Below are positions 43,905 through 52,371 of a stretch of 64,000 nt of DNA, piece after piece. Numbering within the stretch: position 1 is the stretch's first letter; the number at the start of each line of letters is the position of its first letter. The position numbers and the translations under genes were made by a program. The stretch spans positions 1,674,001 to 1,738,000 of the forward strand of contig NZ_CP036319.1 of assembly GCF_007752935.1 (NCBI RefSeq), given 5' to 3'. Origin of the DNA: Crateriforma conspicua. GTDB lineage: Bacteria > Planctomycetota > Planctomycetia > Pirellulales > Pirellulaceae. A model generated the notes under the pieces. The model was not told the DNA's origin. It saw nothing but the letters and a program-made list of their open reading frames with translations, and made no database searches.

Positions 43905-46081
43905 TGGCCGATGTGCGGGAGCAAGTCACAAACTATCGCCAGCGTGGCTGGTACTGCGTGCCGCTGCGCCCGCGATCGAAATCACCGGCACGTCGTGATT
44001 GGACGAATCTTCGATTGAACCCGGAGGTCTTTCCCGATCAAGGCAATATCGGAATCATCCTTGGCGAGCCTTCGGGGTGGCTTGTCGATGTCGACCTCGA
44101 TTGCCCCGAAGCGATCGAGCTTGCCGATCAATACCTGCCACCAACGCCGGCGATCACGGGCCGACCGACAGCCCTGCGATCGCATCGTTGGTACATCGCA
44201 ATCGGAGCGACGACTGAGAAGCACACCGATCCCAGCGACGGCTCGATGATCGTCGAATTGCGTTCAACAGGAACGCAAACCGTCGTCGGACCGAGTGTGC
44301 ATCCCGATGGCGAAACCTACGAAACACTCAATGGCGAACCGGCCCCCGTTCCCTCGCCTATGTTGTCCGCGTGCGTCAAAGCACTCGCTGATGCCGTCAT
44401 CCATCGGCGTGGAAGCGCGAAGCGACCACAACAAGTCGCCGCGTTGCCGCCACAGTCGCCGCGTGTGGGCAACGACGTGGAATCGCGGGCAATCGCCTAT
44501 ATCAACGCGATGCCGCCCGCGATCGCCGGCAGTGGCGGTCACTCGCAGACTTATGCTGCGGCAACTGCACTGGTTCACGGCTTTGGTCTCGATCCAGCCA
44601 CTTCTCTCGCCATACTGACCGAGCACTACAACCCAATCTGCAACCCTCCTTGGTCGGACAAGGAACTGCAACACAAAGTCAACCAAGCAGCTACCAAACC
44701 ACACGATCGCCCGTTTGGCTGGCTTCGTGATGATGGGCCAATCGAAACGATCGACAACGATGTGGACTTGAGCAAGTTCATGATCGGCAGTTCGCAGCCT
44801 GCGATTGCAGCCCAACCTCCGCCACCCGAATCGACGCCCGATCCAGGGCAACTACCCGAGCGACTATTTGACGTGCCGGGTTTCGTTCGCCGAGTCATGG
44901 ACTTCACGCTCGCGAACGCTCCCTATCCGAATATTGGTCTCGCATTTTGCGGTGCGATGGCGCTGCAATCGTTTCTTGCCGGCCGAAAAGTCTGCACGTC
45001 GGGTGACTTGCGCACAAATCTGTATTTGCTCGCGCTCGCTAGCAGCGGGACCGGCAAGGAGTTTCCGCGCAAAGTCAACTCGCAGATTCTGTTTCAAATC
45101 GGCATGTCCGCATCAATCGGAGACAAGTTCGCATCCGGCGAGGGCATCCAAGACGCTCTCGTCCGTACTGGCCGAATGCTGTTTCAGAACGACGAAATGG
45201 ACGGAGTGCTCCGCCAAATCAATCTCGACCGCGAAAACAGCCGCGAGTCGATCCCGAATATCCTGCTCACGCTCTACACGTCGGCCGGCGACGTCTATCC
45301 GATCCGCGTGAAGGCGAATCAGAAAGAAGCGATCCACGTCGACCAGCCGCACTTGACGCTCTTCGGCACCGCGACGCCCCAGTACTTCTACGAATCGCTC
45401 TCGAAGCGAATGCTCACGAACGGATTTTTCGCACGCCTGAACATCATCGACGTCGGCAAACGTGGTAGCGGCCAGTCGCCGGGTTCGGCTCGCGACCTGC
45501 CCGAGGAAATTCTCGACACTGCCAAATGGTGGGCCGACTTCGAGCCTGGCAGTGGCAACTTCCTGAACTTCCACCCCAGGCCGCTCGTGGTGCAAGCCAC
45601 CCCGGACGCTGCCGAAGCGATCGACAGCCTGCGGTTGATGACAGAGAACGAATACAACGCAGCGGAAGAGGCACTCGATGAAGTCGCTCGTACGGCATGG
45701 AGTCGTACGTGCGAACACGCTAAGAAGCTGGCGTTGATCTATGCGTGCAGCGAAAACCACATCGAACCGCTAATCGGCTTGCCGGCCGTCGAGTGGGCGA
45801 CCGAGTTCGCAATGCACCAAACTCGGCGTCAGCTCTACCTCGCCTCCGTCCATGTCGCCGAGAATCCGTTTCATGCTGAGTGCTTGAAGCTGCTCAAACG
45901 ACTCGGCGAGCAACCCGAACAGCGAATGCAACGACAACACATTCTCAAGTACATGAAGTGCAAGGCCGCCGACCTCGATCAAATCATTCAAACGCTCATC
46001 CAGCAAGGCGAGATCGAACCCATCACCATGCCGACCGCCACCAAGACCGCGAGCGGCTTCCAGCGTGTCGTTGCCGAATGA
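43904..46081 (+). CDS. bifunctional primase-polymerase / DUF3987 ATPase
   Basis: The protein (725 aa from ATG 43904) has an N-terminal PrimPol domain (RGWYCVPLRPRSKSPARRDW; active-site VDVDLDCPE; TALRSHRWYIAIG) and a C-terminal DUF3987 region with a P-loop-like LASSGTGKEFPRK at ~residues 378-390. These fused proteins start and extend DNA in phages and plasmids. A TTG one codon earlier (43901) overlaps the previous stop. Its stop overlaps a possible downstream frame. Confidence 0.87.
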   Translation: MADVREQVTNYRQRGWYCVPLRPRSKSPARRDWTNLRLNPEVFPDQGNIGIILGEPSGWLVDVDLDCPEAIELADQYLPPTPAITGRPTALRSHRWYIAIGATTEKHTDPSDGSMIVELRSTGTQTVVGPSVHPDGETYETLNGEPAPVPSPMLSACVKALADAVIHRRGSAKRPQQVAALPPQSPRVGNDVESRAIAYINAMPPAIAGSGGHSQTYAAATALVHGFGLDPATSLAILTEHYNPICNPPWSDKELQHKVNQAATKPHDRPFGWLRDDGPIETIDNDVDLSKFMIGSSQPAIAAQPPPPESTPDPGQLPERLFDVPGFVRRVMDFTLANAPYPNIGLAFCGAMALQSFLAGRKVCTSGDLRTNLYLLALASSGTGKEFPRKVNSQILFQIGMSASIGDKFASGEGIQDALVRTGRMLFQNDEMDGVLRQINLDRENSRESIPNILLTLYTSAGDVYPIRVKANQKEAIHVDQPHLTLFGTATPQYFYESLSKRMLTNGFFARLNIIDVGKRGSGQSPGSARDLPEEILDTAKWWADFEPGSGNFLNFHPRPLVVQATPDAAEAIDSLRLMTENEYNAAEEALDEVARTAWSRTCEHAKKLALIYACSENHIEPLIGLPAVEWATEFAMHQTRRQLYLASVHVAENPFHAECLKLLKRLGEQPEQRMQRQHILKYMKCKAADLDQIIQTLIQQGEIEPITMPTATKTASGFQRVVAE

Positions 46082-46084
46082 AAC

Positions 46085-46556
46085 CTTCACCTACGCTTCC
46101 CAATCCTTCCCCAAATAGAGAAGGATTCGACCCGAAAGCAGTGAATCGTTCCCAAACCTTCCCCAGCGTCGGGGAAGGATTCGAGAAGGATTTCAAAAGA
46201 CGTTTAACTAACAAATATAGGAACAATCTCTCTCTTTCTATGAATACTTCCCCTGTTCCCACGCTCATGCCCGCGATGACCAAATTCCTGACCGCCAGCC
46301 CTCGCACGGGACTGGGGAAGGATTCGAGGGAAGGATTACCTCAGCGGACGGATCGCACAACGATTAGGTACTCCCGGCGGATCGTATCTCTGGTCAGGGC
46401 CGCGGGAACAGCAGCCTTATTAGGCACAGTTAGTTTCGACTGTCCGAACGAAAATTCACGTCCGTCCGAACGCATCGGATCCCAAACCAACCACCCAGCA
46501 AACCAACGACCGACCCAACCCTTCCCGTTTCATTCTCTCGCCTTGGAAGGGCAAAC
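46085..46556. other. 472-base region with hairpins and repeated AAGGATTCGA words
   Basis: No convincing gene lies here. A frame from the ATG at 46078 is open, but its translation is low-complexity and becomes a shadow of the next gene. The region has three GAAGGATTCGA words (46120, 46174, 46317) and a perfect hairpin CCTTCCCC-AGCGTC-GGGGAAGG at 46157-46178 flanked by related C- and G-rich words. It is unusually AT-rich at 46200-46250. It may be a replication origin, regulatory site or terminator before the methyltransferase gene. Confidence 0.5.
46157..46178. repeat. hairpin CCTTCCCC/GGGGAAGG
   Basis: An 8-bp perfect stem with a 6-base loop, next to AAGGATTCGA words at 46121, 46175 and 46318. 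No U-tract follows. Confidence 0.5.
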
Positions 46557-47867
46557 ATGCAGGTCGAAATGTGGTCGCTTGATCGAATCAAGCCTTACGA
46601 GAACAATCCTCGCATCAACGACGACGCGGTCGATGCCGTCATCCTCTCGATCAACGAGTTTGGGTTTCGCCAGCCGATTGTGGTCGATACCGCCGGCGTC
46701 ATCATCGTTGGCCATACGCGGTTCAAGGCGGCGAAAAAACTCGGACTCGCCGAAGTCCCCGTTCACATCGCGACGGACCTCGAACCTGAAGCGGTAAAAG
46801 CGTACCGGATCGCCGACAACCGGACTGGCGAGAACGCGCAGTGGGACTACGACCTGTTGCCCTTGGAAATCGGCGGATTACAAGAATCAGGTTTTGATGT
46901 TGAGTTGCTCGGTTTCGACGATGATGAACTCGCCAAGCTGCTCGATCCCGGTGTAACGCAGGGTTTGACGGATCCAGACGACATCCCCGAACCGCCAGAC
47001 GAAGCGATCACGCAGCGCGGCGACATTTGGATCCTCGGCGACCATCGACTGATGTGTGGTGACTCGACCAGCGTCGAAGACCTCGATCGTCTGCTCTCCG
47101 GCGCGAAGATTCACCTTTGCAATACCGATCCACCGTACAACGTGAAGGTGGAACCTCGCAGCAAGAATGCGATCGCGGCCGGCAATTCGTCGTTCGAGGC
47201 CGGGAAGGGCAAGACGAAGGAAGGCCCGAAGAAGATGCGGGCCAAGGATCGGCCGCTTGCGAATGACTTTGTGTCCGACGAAGAGTTCGACCGATTGTTG
47301 AAAGCGTGGTTTGGCAACATCACTCGCGTGCTCGAACCCGGCCGTTGCTTTTACATCTGGGGTGGCTTCTCCAACATCGCTAACTACCCGCCGGTCCTCG
47401 CCGCAGCCGGTTTGTATTTTTCTCAGGCCATCATCTGGGACAAGCAACATCCCGTAATGACCCGAAAAGATTTCATGGGGGCACATGAGTGGGCGTTTTA
47501 CGGCTGGAAAGAAGGTGCCGGTCACAAGTTCTTTGGGCCAAACAACGCGACCGACCTGTGGCACGTGAAGAAAATCGCGCCGCAGAAACTTGAACACCTC
47601 ACCGGAAAGCCGGCCGAACTCGCGGTATTGGCAATGCAGTACTCTTCACGGAAGGGCGAGAACGTCCTCGACCTGTTCGGCGGCAGTGGCTCGACGCTGA
47701 TCGGCGCGGAGCAGACCGGACGCAAGGCGTTCTTGATGGAACTCGACCCGCCGTATTGCGACGTGATCGTTGATCGCTATCAACGCTTCACCGGTAAGAA
47801 AGCGATCCTTGAACGAACCGGCGAATCGCCGATCCCCGTTGGCAAACGTGAGGAGAACATGCGGTGA
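46557..47867 (+). CDS. ParB-domain/DNA methyltransferase fusion
   Basis: The first ~100 residues are a ParB-like nuclease/CTPase-type domain (IKPYENNPRINDDAVDAVI; VGHTRFKAAKKLGL; RIADNRTGENA). The rest is a beta-class adenine- or cytosine-N4 methyltransferase: DPPYNVK comes first and FGGSGSTLIGAEQTGRKAF follows. Such fusions are common in phages and modify phage DNA or guide DNA packaging. Length is normal for the fusion. Its stop lies next to a leftward gene's 3' end (convergent). Confidence 0.9.
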   Translation: MQVEMWSLDRIKPYENNPRINDDAVDAVILSINEFGFRQPIVVDTAGVIIVGHTRFKAAKKLGLAEVPVHIATDLEPEAVKAYRIADNRTGENAQWDYDLLPLEIGGLQESGFDVELLGFDDDELAKLLDPGVTQGLTDPDDIPEPPDEAITQRGDIWILGDHRLMCGDSTSVEDLDRLLSGAKIHLCNTDPPYNVKVEPRSKNAIAAGNSSFEAGKGKTKEGPKKMRAKDRPLANDFVSDEEFDRLLKAWFGNITRVLEPGRCFYIWGGFSNIANYPPVLAAAGLYFSQAIIWDKQHPVMTRKDFMGAHEWAFYGWKEGAGHKFFGPNNATDLWHVKKIAPQKLEHLTGKPAELAVLAMQYSSRKGENVLDLFGGSGSTLIGAEQTGRKAFLMELDPPYCDVIVDRYQRFTGKKAILERTGESPIPVGKREENMR

Positions 47868-48188
47868 CTAGAGTTCCTTGCAGGACCAAGCTCCGTCGTC
47901 AAAGACATAGACAAATCGAGCGCCGCAATTCCTCGCGAAATCAATCAGCGAGTCATTGGTCGGCAACTTGGCCGGCGGATCGCCGTCTGAGAATTGTTCG
48001 GCCTCGCCGGTCTCGCGATTCAGACATCGCAAGTCGCCATGGGAGACGAGTTCCTCGGCGGCGGTTTGAGTTTGGTAGCTTTGCATCAGAATTTCTCCGG
48101 TGTGTTCGGGGTAACCGTCGTAGTGAAGGTAGACCGCTGCATACGTTCGGTCGGGGCGGTGGACGGCGATCGTCGCTCGTGTGGACAT
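47868..48188 (-). CDS. phage hypothetical protein, 106 aa
   Basis: The protein MSTRATIAVHRPDRTYAAVY reads as a small enzyme-like fold found in phages and plasmids (AVYLHYDGYPEHTGEI with repeated Tyr/His). The GGAGCAACCACC sequence before ATG 48188 is a good ribosome site. It is the last gene of the leftward small-gene operon. Role unknown. Confidence 0.75.
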   Translation of the reverse strand: MSTRATIAVHRPDRTYAAVYLHYDGYPEHTGEILMQSYQTQTAAEELVSHGDLRCLNRETGEAEQFSDGDPPAKLPTNDSLIDFARNCGARFVYVFDDGAWSCKEL

Positions 48189-48200
48189 GGTGGTTGCTCC

Positions 48201-48416
48201 TTAGTTCGTTGTGTCGGCCGGCAGTCGCTCGACGACGTCCGGAGGAATGGAAAGCATCAGCGACCGGCCGCCCGCCCAATCAACATCGACTTGAGTCCAA
48301 TCGCTATGCGGATAGACGCCGACCACCGTTCCGGTGGTGCCGGCGGGAATCGGATCGGGGTCGTCGGTCATCGAAAGCAGCCGCACGCGATCGCCCGCCT
48401 TGAGATTCGTTTTCAT
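48201..48416 (-). CDS. DUF4314-family small phage protein
   Basis: From ATG 48416 the 71-aa protein matches DUF4314: LKAGDRVRLLSMTDDPDPIP, then GTTGTVVGVYPHSDW and WAGGRSLMLSIPPDVVERL, an SH3-like small beta-barrel. It lies between other small genes on the minus strand and overlaps none of them. Its role is unknown; the fold suggests binding. Confidence 0.82.
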   Translation of the reverse strand: MKTNLKAGDRVRLLSMTDDPDPIPAGTTGTVVGVYPHSDWTQVDVDWAGGRSLMLSIPPDVVERLPADTTN

Positions 48417-48427
48417 CGTTTTGTTTC

Positions 48428-48661
48428 CTAGTTGCGAGCGTTGTTGGTTTCGTCGAGCAAAGCAGCGACTTCCGAAAGTTGAGCGTTGACCAAGTTCAAC
48501 GCTCGTACGTGTGTCCATCGCAACGCCTTGTTGTCCGGCCGAATCATTCGGTCGAGTTGCAACTCGATGTGTTGCAAGAGATCGCGGGCAATCTGGTGAG
48601 CGTTTTCGTAAGCCGGTGCGGGTTGGATTGGCTGAGCGTTAAGCGTTTGAACCTTGCTCAT
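48428..48661 (-). CDS. small helical phage protein, 77 aa
   Basis: A helical protein (ENAHQIARDLLQHIELQLDRM ... THVRALNLVNAQLSEVAALL). It shares a layout with the 70-aa protein at 50488-50697 (also THVR/AHVRAL and a central LL/IE pattern), so these two may be paralogues: compare ALRWTHVRALNLVNAQLSEV with AYTTAHVRALTLLEDLHQIV. Its ATG overlaps the upstream gene stop (ATGA). Confidence 0.72.
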   Translation of the reverse strand: MSKVQTLNAQPIQPAPAYENAHQIARDLLQHIELQLDRMIRPDNKALRWTHVRALNLVNAQLSEVAALLDETNNARN

Positions 48662-48840
48662 TGTTGGTCTCCTTTCTCGTTGAGATAGATTTCGGTGCCG
48701 TTTTCGAGTTCAACCTTCGCCGCGCCGGCGCGTTTCGCATCGGCGACGATCGTTTGCACTGGTAGTGGTTCTTCGACTTCGATTCGCCGTTCATCGGCGA
48801 ATAAGACAACCGATCGCATTCGCTGCGGTTGCATCTTCAT
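48658..48840 (-). CDS. small phage hypothetical protein, 60 aa
   Basis: From ATG 48840 a short basic/beta protein (MKMQPQRMRSVVLFADERRI ... AKVELENGTEIYLNEKG) follows a strong GGAGAAACGAA ribosome site. It is first in the four-gene leftward operon downstream of repeat copy 1. Unknown function. Confidence 0.7.
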   Translation of the reverse strand: MKMQPQRMRSVVLFADERRIEVEEPLPVQTIVADAKRAGAAKVELENGTEIYLNEKGDQQ

Positions 48841-48882
48841 TTCGTTTCTCCGTTCGTGTTGTTTGAAAACCGTTCGTACAAC

Positions 48883-48924
48883 CACACATGAGCCATGGGT
48901 TTGCCGACACATCAAGCGAAGTCC
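48883..48924 (-). promoter_or_regulatory. leftward promoter-like repeat, copy 1
   Basis: One of five 42-base copies (48883, 50259, 50742, 51150, 55776). On the minus strand all read CTTCGCTTGA(T/G)GTGT, a variable stretch with AAAC, then CATGGCTCATGTGTG. It ends 42 bases before the ATG at 48840. A TTGATG-like -35 box and a downstream box would suit a promoter; the exact start is unknown. Confidence 0.65.
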
Positions 48925-49080
48925 ACGAAACATTCCAAAACTTCAACATGTTTTTCGCCGGAGTGCGTTGGGCCACGACGTTGCCGCGTCTCGCGTGACT
49001 CGGGTGCGCCGCGTGGTTACGGCCGTCACGACGAAACGCCCGCACGTTGCCAACGTCGGGCGTTGTCGGCGGCGTTCGGC

Positions 49081-49314
49081 CTAAAAGCCGAGCGGCACCA
49101 AAACGTGGGCGTTCTTGCCCGTGACCGCGAACTCTTCGCCGGCCGTCGTCCTAGCCAAGATCGCGTCTCCGCGGCGGACCAAATATTCCACGACGCCGGC
49201 TTCAAAGTTGTCGCCGGCGATCGGCCGCAGTTCGTAACCCATGTCGGGTTCCGGCGGTGCGGTTTCTCCTTCAGCCAAGTCGGCGACCTGGCGGACGTCG
49301 CAAATGTACTTCAT
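49081..49314 (-). CDS. small phage hypothetical protein, 77 aa
   Basis: A 77-aa protein (MKYICDVRQVADLAEGETAP ... VVEYLVRRGDAILARTTAGEE). No family is recognised; it has no membrane segment. It begins 9 bases after the HARE-HTH gene ends, so it is in the same leftward unit started by repeat copy 2. Confidence 0.72.
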   Translation of the reverse strand: MKYICDVRQVADLAEGETAPPEPDMGYELRPIAGDNFEAGVVEYLVRRGDAILARTTAGEEFAVTGKNAHVLVPLGF

Positions 49315-49323
49315 CGCTTCGCC

Positions 49324-49803
49324 CTATGCTCTCGCCGTGAACCGACCGCGTTCTGTTTTGACGAAGCGGCTATCATCGCCGCGTTTCATGTCGCGGAGGA
49401 TCGCGGAGTACAGCGTCGCGTGCGGCGTCTTTCCGCCAGGGCTTTCCCACAACCCAGCTTCGGTCATCGCGGCGATCATCTCTTGCGCGTTCATCGGTTC
49501 GCCGCTATCAGCCAGGACCTTCAACGCCGCTTTCACGCACGAGAGCTTCTTTTCGCCGCCAGTGGTTTCCTCCGTCCTTTTCGCGACTCGTTTCCTGACC
49601 CGCGTTTCCGTTGCCGGCGTCTCAGTAGCCCGCGCCGATCCCTTCAACCGGCCGGCCGTCTTGATTCGCACTTTCTTACCCGTCGAAAGATTGGTCGCGT
49701 CCCAGCCTCCGTTACGGTTTTCCGCGTCGATTCGCACGGTCACCTTTTTGTTGGTCACAGTAGCGAAATACTCGCCGCCGATCTTTACGTCTGTTTTCTG
49801 CAT
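49324..49803 (-). CDS. HARE-HTH-domain protein
   Basis: From ATG 49803 the protein is 159 aa. The first ~50 residues are a small beta region (MQKTDVKIGGEYFATVTNKK), the middle is Lys/Arg/Thr-rich, and the end (AALKVLADSGEPMNAQEMIA ... ATLYSAILRDMKRGDDSRFV) matches HARE-HTH, a winged-helix domain known from RNA polymerase delta factor and DNA-modifying enzymes. A DNA-binding role is likely. CGGAGAAC precedes the ATG. Confidence 0.82.
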   Translation of the reverse strand: MQKTDVKIGGEYFATVTNKKVTVRIDAENRNGGWDATNLSTGKKVRIKTAGRLKGSARATETPATETRVRKRVAKRTEETTGGEKKLSCVKAALKVLADSGEPMNAQEMIAAMTEAGLWESPGGKTPHATLYSAILRDMKRGDDSRFVKTERGRFTARA

Positions 49804-49953
49804 CGTTCGTTCTCCGTTTGGGTTTCGTTCGTGGTTGGCTGCCATCGTCAGGCCGCGGGAACCACCCGCGACAACGCCCGTGTGCGTTTCGGCTTCCGTC
49901 CTTGCGAGTCGCGCCGCGGTTCCGTCCGCGGCGGTCGTTGTGCGGCCGGCGGG

Positions 49954-50205
49954 TTAAACCACCCCGCCGAGAAGGCTCTTATTGAGCCGGTCGAGCATCT
50001 CGCAAAAGATGTAGTGCTCTTCCAAAAGCGGGCCGTCCGGTCCCAGTTCCGCGTCGGCCTTTTCAAGGGCGTCGACCAAGGGGCGAAGCTCCTCGGCGAT
50101 CTTGTAGTACGACTGGCGAATTTCCTGATACGTTTCGGGGTCGAGCTTTCGCATCTCTGTGCGAAGGGCGGCGACTTTCGCTTTTTGCGTTTCGTTCATG
50201 GCCAT
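49954..50205 (-). CDS. small helical phage protein, 83 aa
   Basis: From ATG 50205 (MAMNETQKAKVAALRTEMRK) a highly helical protein with a long charged helix (RLNKSLLGG near the end). A second Met at 50199 is possible. It is first in the unit after repeat copy 2. No family is recognised. Confidence 0.75.
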   Translation of the reverse strand: MAMNETQKAKVAALRTEMRKLDPETYQEIRQSYYKIAEELRPLVDALEKADAELGPDGPLLEEHYIFCEMLDRLNKSLLGGVV

Positions 50206-50258
50206 GGTCTTGTCTCTCGTGAAAAGGGGTTTCAAATCGTTTTGCCGTTTGGCGTTAA

Positions 50259-50300
50259 CACACATGAGCCATGCATTTGGAAACACCTCAAGCGAAGTTC
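50259..50300 (-). promoter_or_regulatory. leftward promoter-like repeat, copy 2
   Basis: Minus strand CTTCGCTTGAGGTGTTTCC, then AAATGCATGGCTCATGTGTG. It ends 53 bases before ATG 50205. Confidence 0.65.
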
Positions 50301-50487
50301 GGCAGCAATTCGCAGTCTTTTACGATGTTTTCCAACTTCGCCGTCGTTCGCGTTTGTTGGCCGTAAAGAGATGTCGGCATGGTTTGCCGCTTGTCGGCAA
50401 CGGTGCGCGACACGGGCCAACGTCGGCGGCAATTCAACGAGAAACGGCCGCGCTGGCGAGCGAGGCCGAAAGGATGCGGGTGGGAAT

Positions 50488-50697
50488 CTATTCGCCGGCG
50501 GGAGCAACGAAATCTTTCAATTCCTTGAGCCGTTCGCAAAGGTGTTGCAGCGAACCGACGTGTTCCCAATTGATGGGATGGTCGGTATCGGGGGCAGGCA
50601 TGTCTTCGACGATTTGGTGAAGGTCTTCGAGCAAGGTCAAAGCCCGGACATGCGCGGTGGTGTAAGCGTCTTCGGCTCGAGCGGTGTTCTTTGCCAT
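50488..50697 (-). CDS. small helical phage protein, 69 aa
   Basis: From ATG 50697 (MAKNTARAEDAYTTAHVRAL) a small protein similar in layout to the one at 48428-48661 (both TxxHVRAL then LL/helix; see that entry). GGAG (CAACGGAGACC) precedes the ATG. It follows repeat copy 3. Confidence 0.72.
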   Translation of the reverse strand: MAKNTARAEDAYTTAHVRALTLLEDLHQIVEDMPAPDTDHPINWEHVGSLQHLCERLKELKDFVAPAGE

Positions 50698-50741
50698 GGT
50701 TGGGTCTCCGTTGTTGGAAAGGGGAAATGCGTCTGCGTTGA

Positions 50742-50783
50742 CACACATGAGCCATGCGGTTTCAGACACAGCAAGCAGAGTTC
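50742..50783 (-). promoter_or_regulatory. leftward promoter-like repeat, copy 3
   Basis: Minus strand CTCTGCTTGCTGTGTCTG, then AAACCGCATGGCTCATGTGTG; slightly diverged at the left box. It ends 44 bases before ATG 50697. Confidence 0.65.
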
Positions 50784-50829
50784 GGGAAAGTCTTTGAATG
50801 TTTCCCGAACTCGCTTTCGCTTGCCGCGT

Positions 50830-51105
50830 TTAGCAATCGCGGCACGTTTCCCAGGCCCGTTTGCTGCCGTAGCAGATCTGGCCTCCTTCGACGATGTAGA
50901 CGATCGCGTCTTCGGCGACGTCTTGGTCATCGAAGTATTCGCTGGGGTCGTCTTCGCTCGCTTCGTTCATCTCCGCGCCGCTGGTGATTCCGGCAATGCG
51001 GTTTTCAAAAGGCCAGTTCTCTTGCGTCATCAAACGCACTTCGGCGTCCGGCCCATGTACGTCGCGGTACTCTTCGAGCAATCCGATCAGTTGGTCGATG
51101 GTCAT
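50830..51105 (-). CDS. small acidic phage protein, 91 aa
   Basis: From ATG 51105 (MTIDQLIGLLEEYRDVHGPD) an acidic protein with a C-terminal Cys pair (RAWETCRDC) and a segment AGITSGAEMNEASEDDPSEY. It looks like a widespread small phage protein of unknown role. It follows repeat copy 4 at 45 bases. Confidence 0.75.
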   Translation of the reverse strand: MTIDQLIGLLEEYRDVHGPDAEVRLMTQENWPFENRIAGITSGAEMNEASEDDPSEYFDDQDVAEDAIVYIVEGGQICYGSKRAWETCRDC

Positions 51106-51149
51106 GTTTGTGTCTCCGTTGGGGTGAGTGGAAAACCGTTTCGTATGAC

Positions 51150-51191
51150 CACACATGAGCCGTGCGTTTCAAAACACATCAAGCGAATCCA
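51150..51191 (-). promoter_or_regulatory. leftward promoter-like repeat, copy 4
   Basis: Minus strand ATTCGCTTGATGTGTTTTG, then AAACGCACGGCTCATGTGTG. It ends 44 bases before ATG 51105. Confidence 0.65.
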
Positions 51192-51284
51192 GCCAGTAAT
51201 TCGCTGTCCTTTTGAATGTTTCTCGATCTCGCCGACGTGGCCCGAAACTGCGGCGTGTGTCGCGATGCAAACCAGTGGCCCGCT

Positions 51285-51322
51285 ATTAGTCACATACGCC
51301 GTTGACGCGACACGATGTACAC
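51285..51322 (-). promoter_or_regulatory. phage bipartite promoter-like motif, copy C
   Basis: On the minus strand GTGTACA, 12 bases, then AACGGCGTATGTGAC. It matches copies A and B in both boxes and in spacing, with 3-5 base changes, and points leftward to the small-gene block (repeat copy 4 and the gene at 51105). Confidence 0.5.
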
Positions 51323-51393
51323 GTGCCCCCGTAAAACCAAAGAAACGCCGCGAGATACATCGCGACGTTCGTGGGGTGGAAGGTCGTCAGCCG

Positions 51394-52224
51394 TTAGACC
51401 GCTTGGTCGTATTTGCGGGCCAACTCAAGAAGTTTCTTTTTGACCGGCTTCCAATCGCATGTTTGTTCGGCGGAGGAAAGCTCGCCGAAGCGTTTGTTGC
51501 GAAGCTCGCCCTTGTACCAACCCTTGGTCCAACCGAGGCGGTAGAAGAGCCGGTTGAGTTCCGTTTCGCCGTGGCCGGCATCCGGTCGGTCCCAGCAACT
51601 CTTCGTGCCAGGCTTCTTGGCGTAGTCCCATCCGCTGCAGCGTTTTGTATTGAGGGCGATTTCTACCAAGCCCAAAATCATCTGGATGTATCCGATCAGT
51701 TTCGTTTTGTTGAGCGTTCCGGCGAAGGCGCGAATCTCGATCCGGTTTCGGCCGGCGGCCAAGTGCGTCAAATTCAAAAGGTGGTAGCGGTCTCGTTCGC
51801 AGCGGGTCTTCGCGGCGTCCTTGTTGCCGTAGCTTTTGATTTGTTTCGCCCAGTGGGTTCGTTCGCGGCGCTTGGTGCCGGTCGAAGCGTAAATGGCTCG
51901 TTCGTGGTTCGCTATCAGCGAAATCAGTCGGGCCAAAGCCGCGGCGTCGCCGTTCCAGGAAACCGTTACGTGCAGGCCGCAAGATTCGTTGACCCGCGCG
52001 CCGCGTTCTTTGATCGCGTCCACCGCGGTCTCTACGTTGGCGAGTCCTTCGTAGCCGCGAAGGACCGGCGATACGAACTCGCATGGTTTGCGTCCGGCCG
52101 GCGTGCGGATGCTGCCGTCGCGTTCTGCTTTCCAACCCGCGGGCAGCCAAGCGACCGGCAACCCGTTGTGGTATCCGCCGATCGGCGTGCGGTCGGTGCC
52201 GGGCATGTGGGTTTCGATTTCGAT
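51394..52224 (-). pseudogene. amidoligase-family protein, 3' part, split by the RIT element
   Basis: The fragment reads IEIETHMPGTDRTPIGGYHN, then VNESCGLHVTVSWNGDAAAL, TKLIGYIQMILGLVEIALN, a strong match to the putative amidoligase (Amidoligase_2) pattern, with the His/Cys GLHV motif. It has lost only its first codons: the missing start, MNANDIAFGI, is found in frame at 55706-55737 beyond the RIT element. Rejoining the two pieces at the shared ATCGA gives GIEIETHM. An internal ATG at 52206 could still start a shortened protein. ATP-grasp-like enzymes of this type form amide bonds; the role in the element is unknown. Confidence 0.85.
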
Positions 52225-52225
52225 G

Positions 52226-52245
52226 CTATGCGGAGCTCCGCATAG
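52226..52245. repeat. 20-bp perfect palindrome at the left RIT edge
   Basis: CTATGCGGAGCTCCGCATAG is self-complementary. Its half, TATGCGGAG, is repeated inside both terminal repeats. The right edge lacks it, so the ends are asymmetric. Confidence 0.8.
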
Positions 52246-52279
52246 TATCGATTATGCGGAGTTCGGGATTATGCAGAGT
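52246..52279 (+). repeat. left terminal inverted repeat of the RIT element
   Basis: Starts TATCGATTATGCGGAGTTCG and is identical in reverse complement to 55678-55711 over all 34 bases. A related ATTATGC..G word repeats inside it. Confidence 0.9.
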
Positions 52280-52371
52280 CTGAAGTCTGTCACGCTGTTT
52301 GGCATCATGAATAGCTACCTTTCTTGATCGGCGACTCGCCCTGCACTCCGCATAATCCCATGGTCGCGAAT

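Noticed and set aside
46078-46797. Plus-strand frame after the primase-polymerase (ATGA overlap)
   Set aside because: The start overlap is attractive, but the translation is low-complexity and then overlaps the ParB-methyltransferase gene in another frame.
48895-52245. 1116-aa open frame on the plus strand
   Set aside because: It lies antisense to several small leftward genes with good ribosome sites and spans their intergenic repeats. Its translation is Arg/Phe/Val-rich without domains, so it is an antisense shadow.
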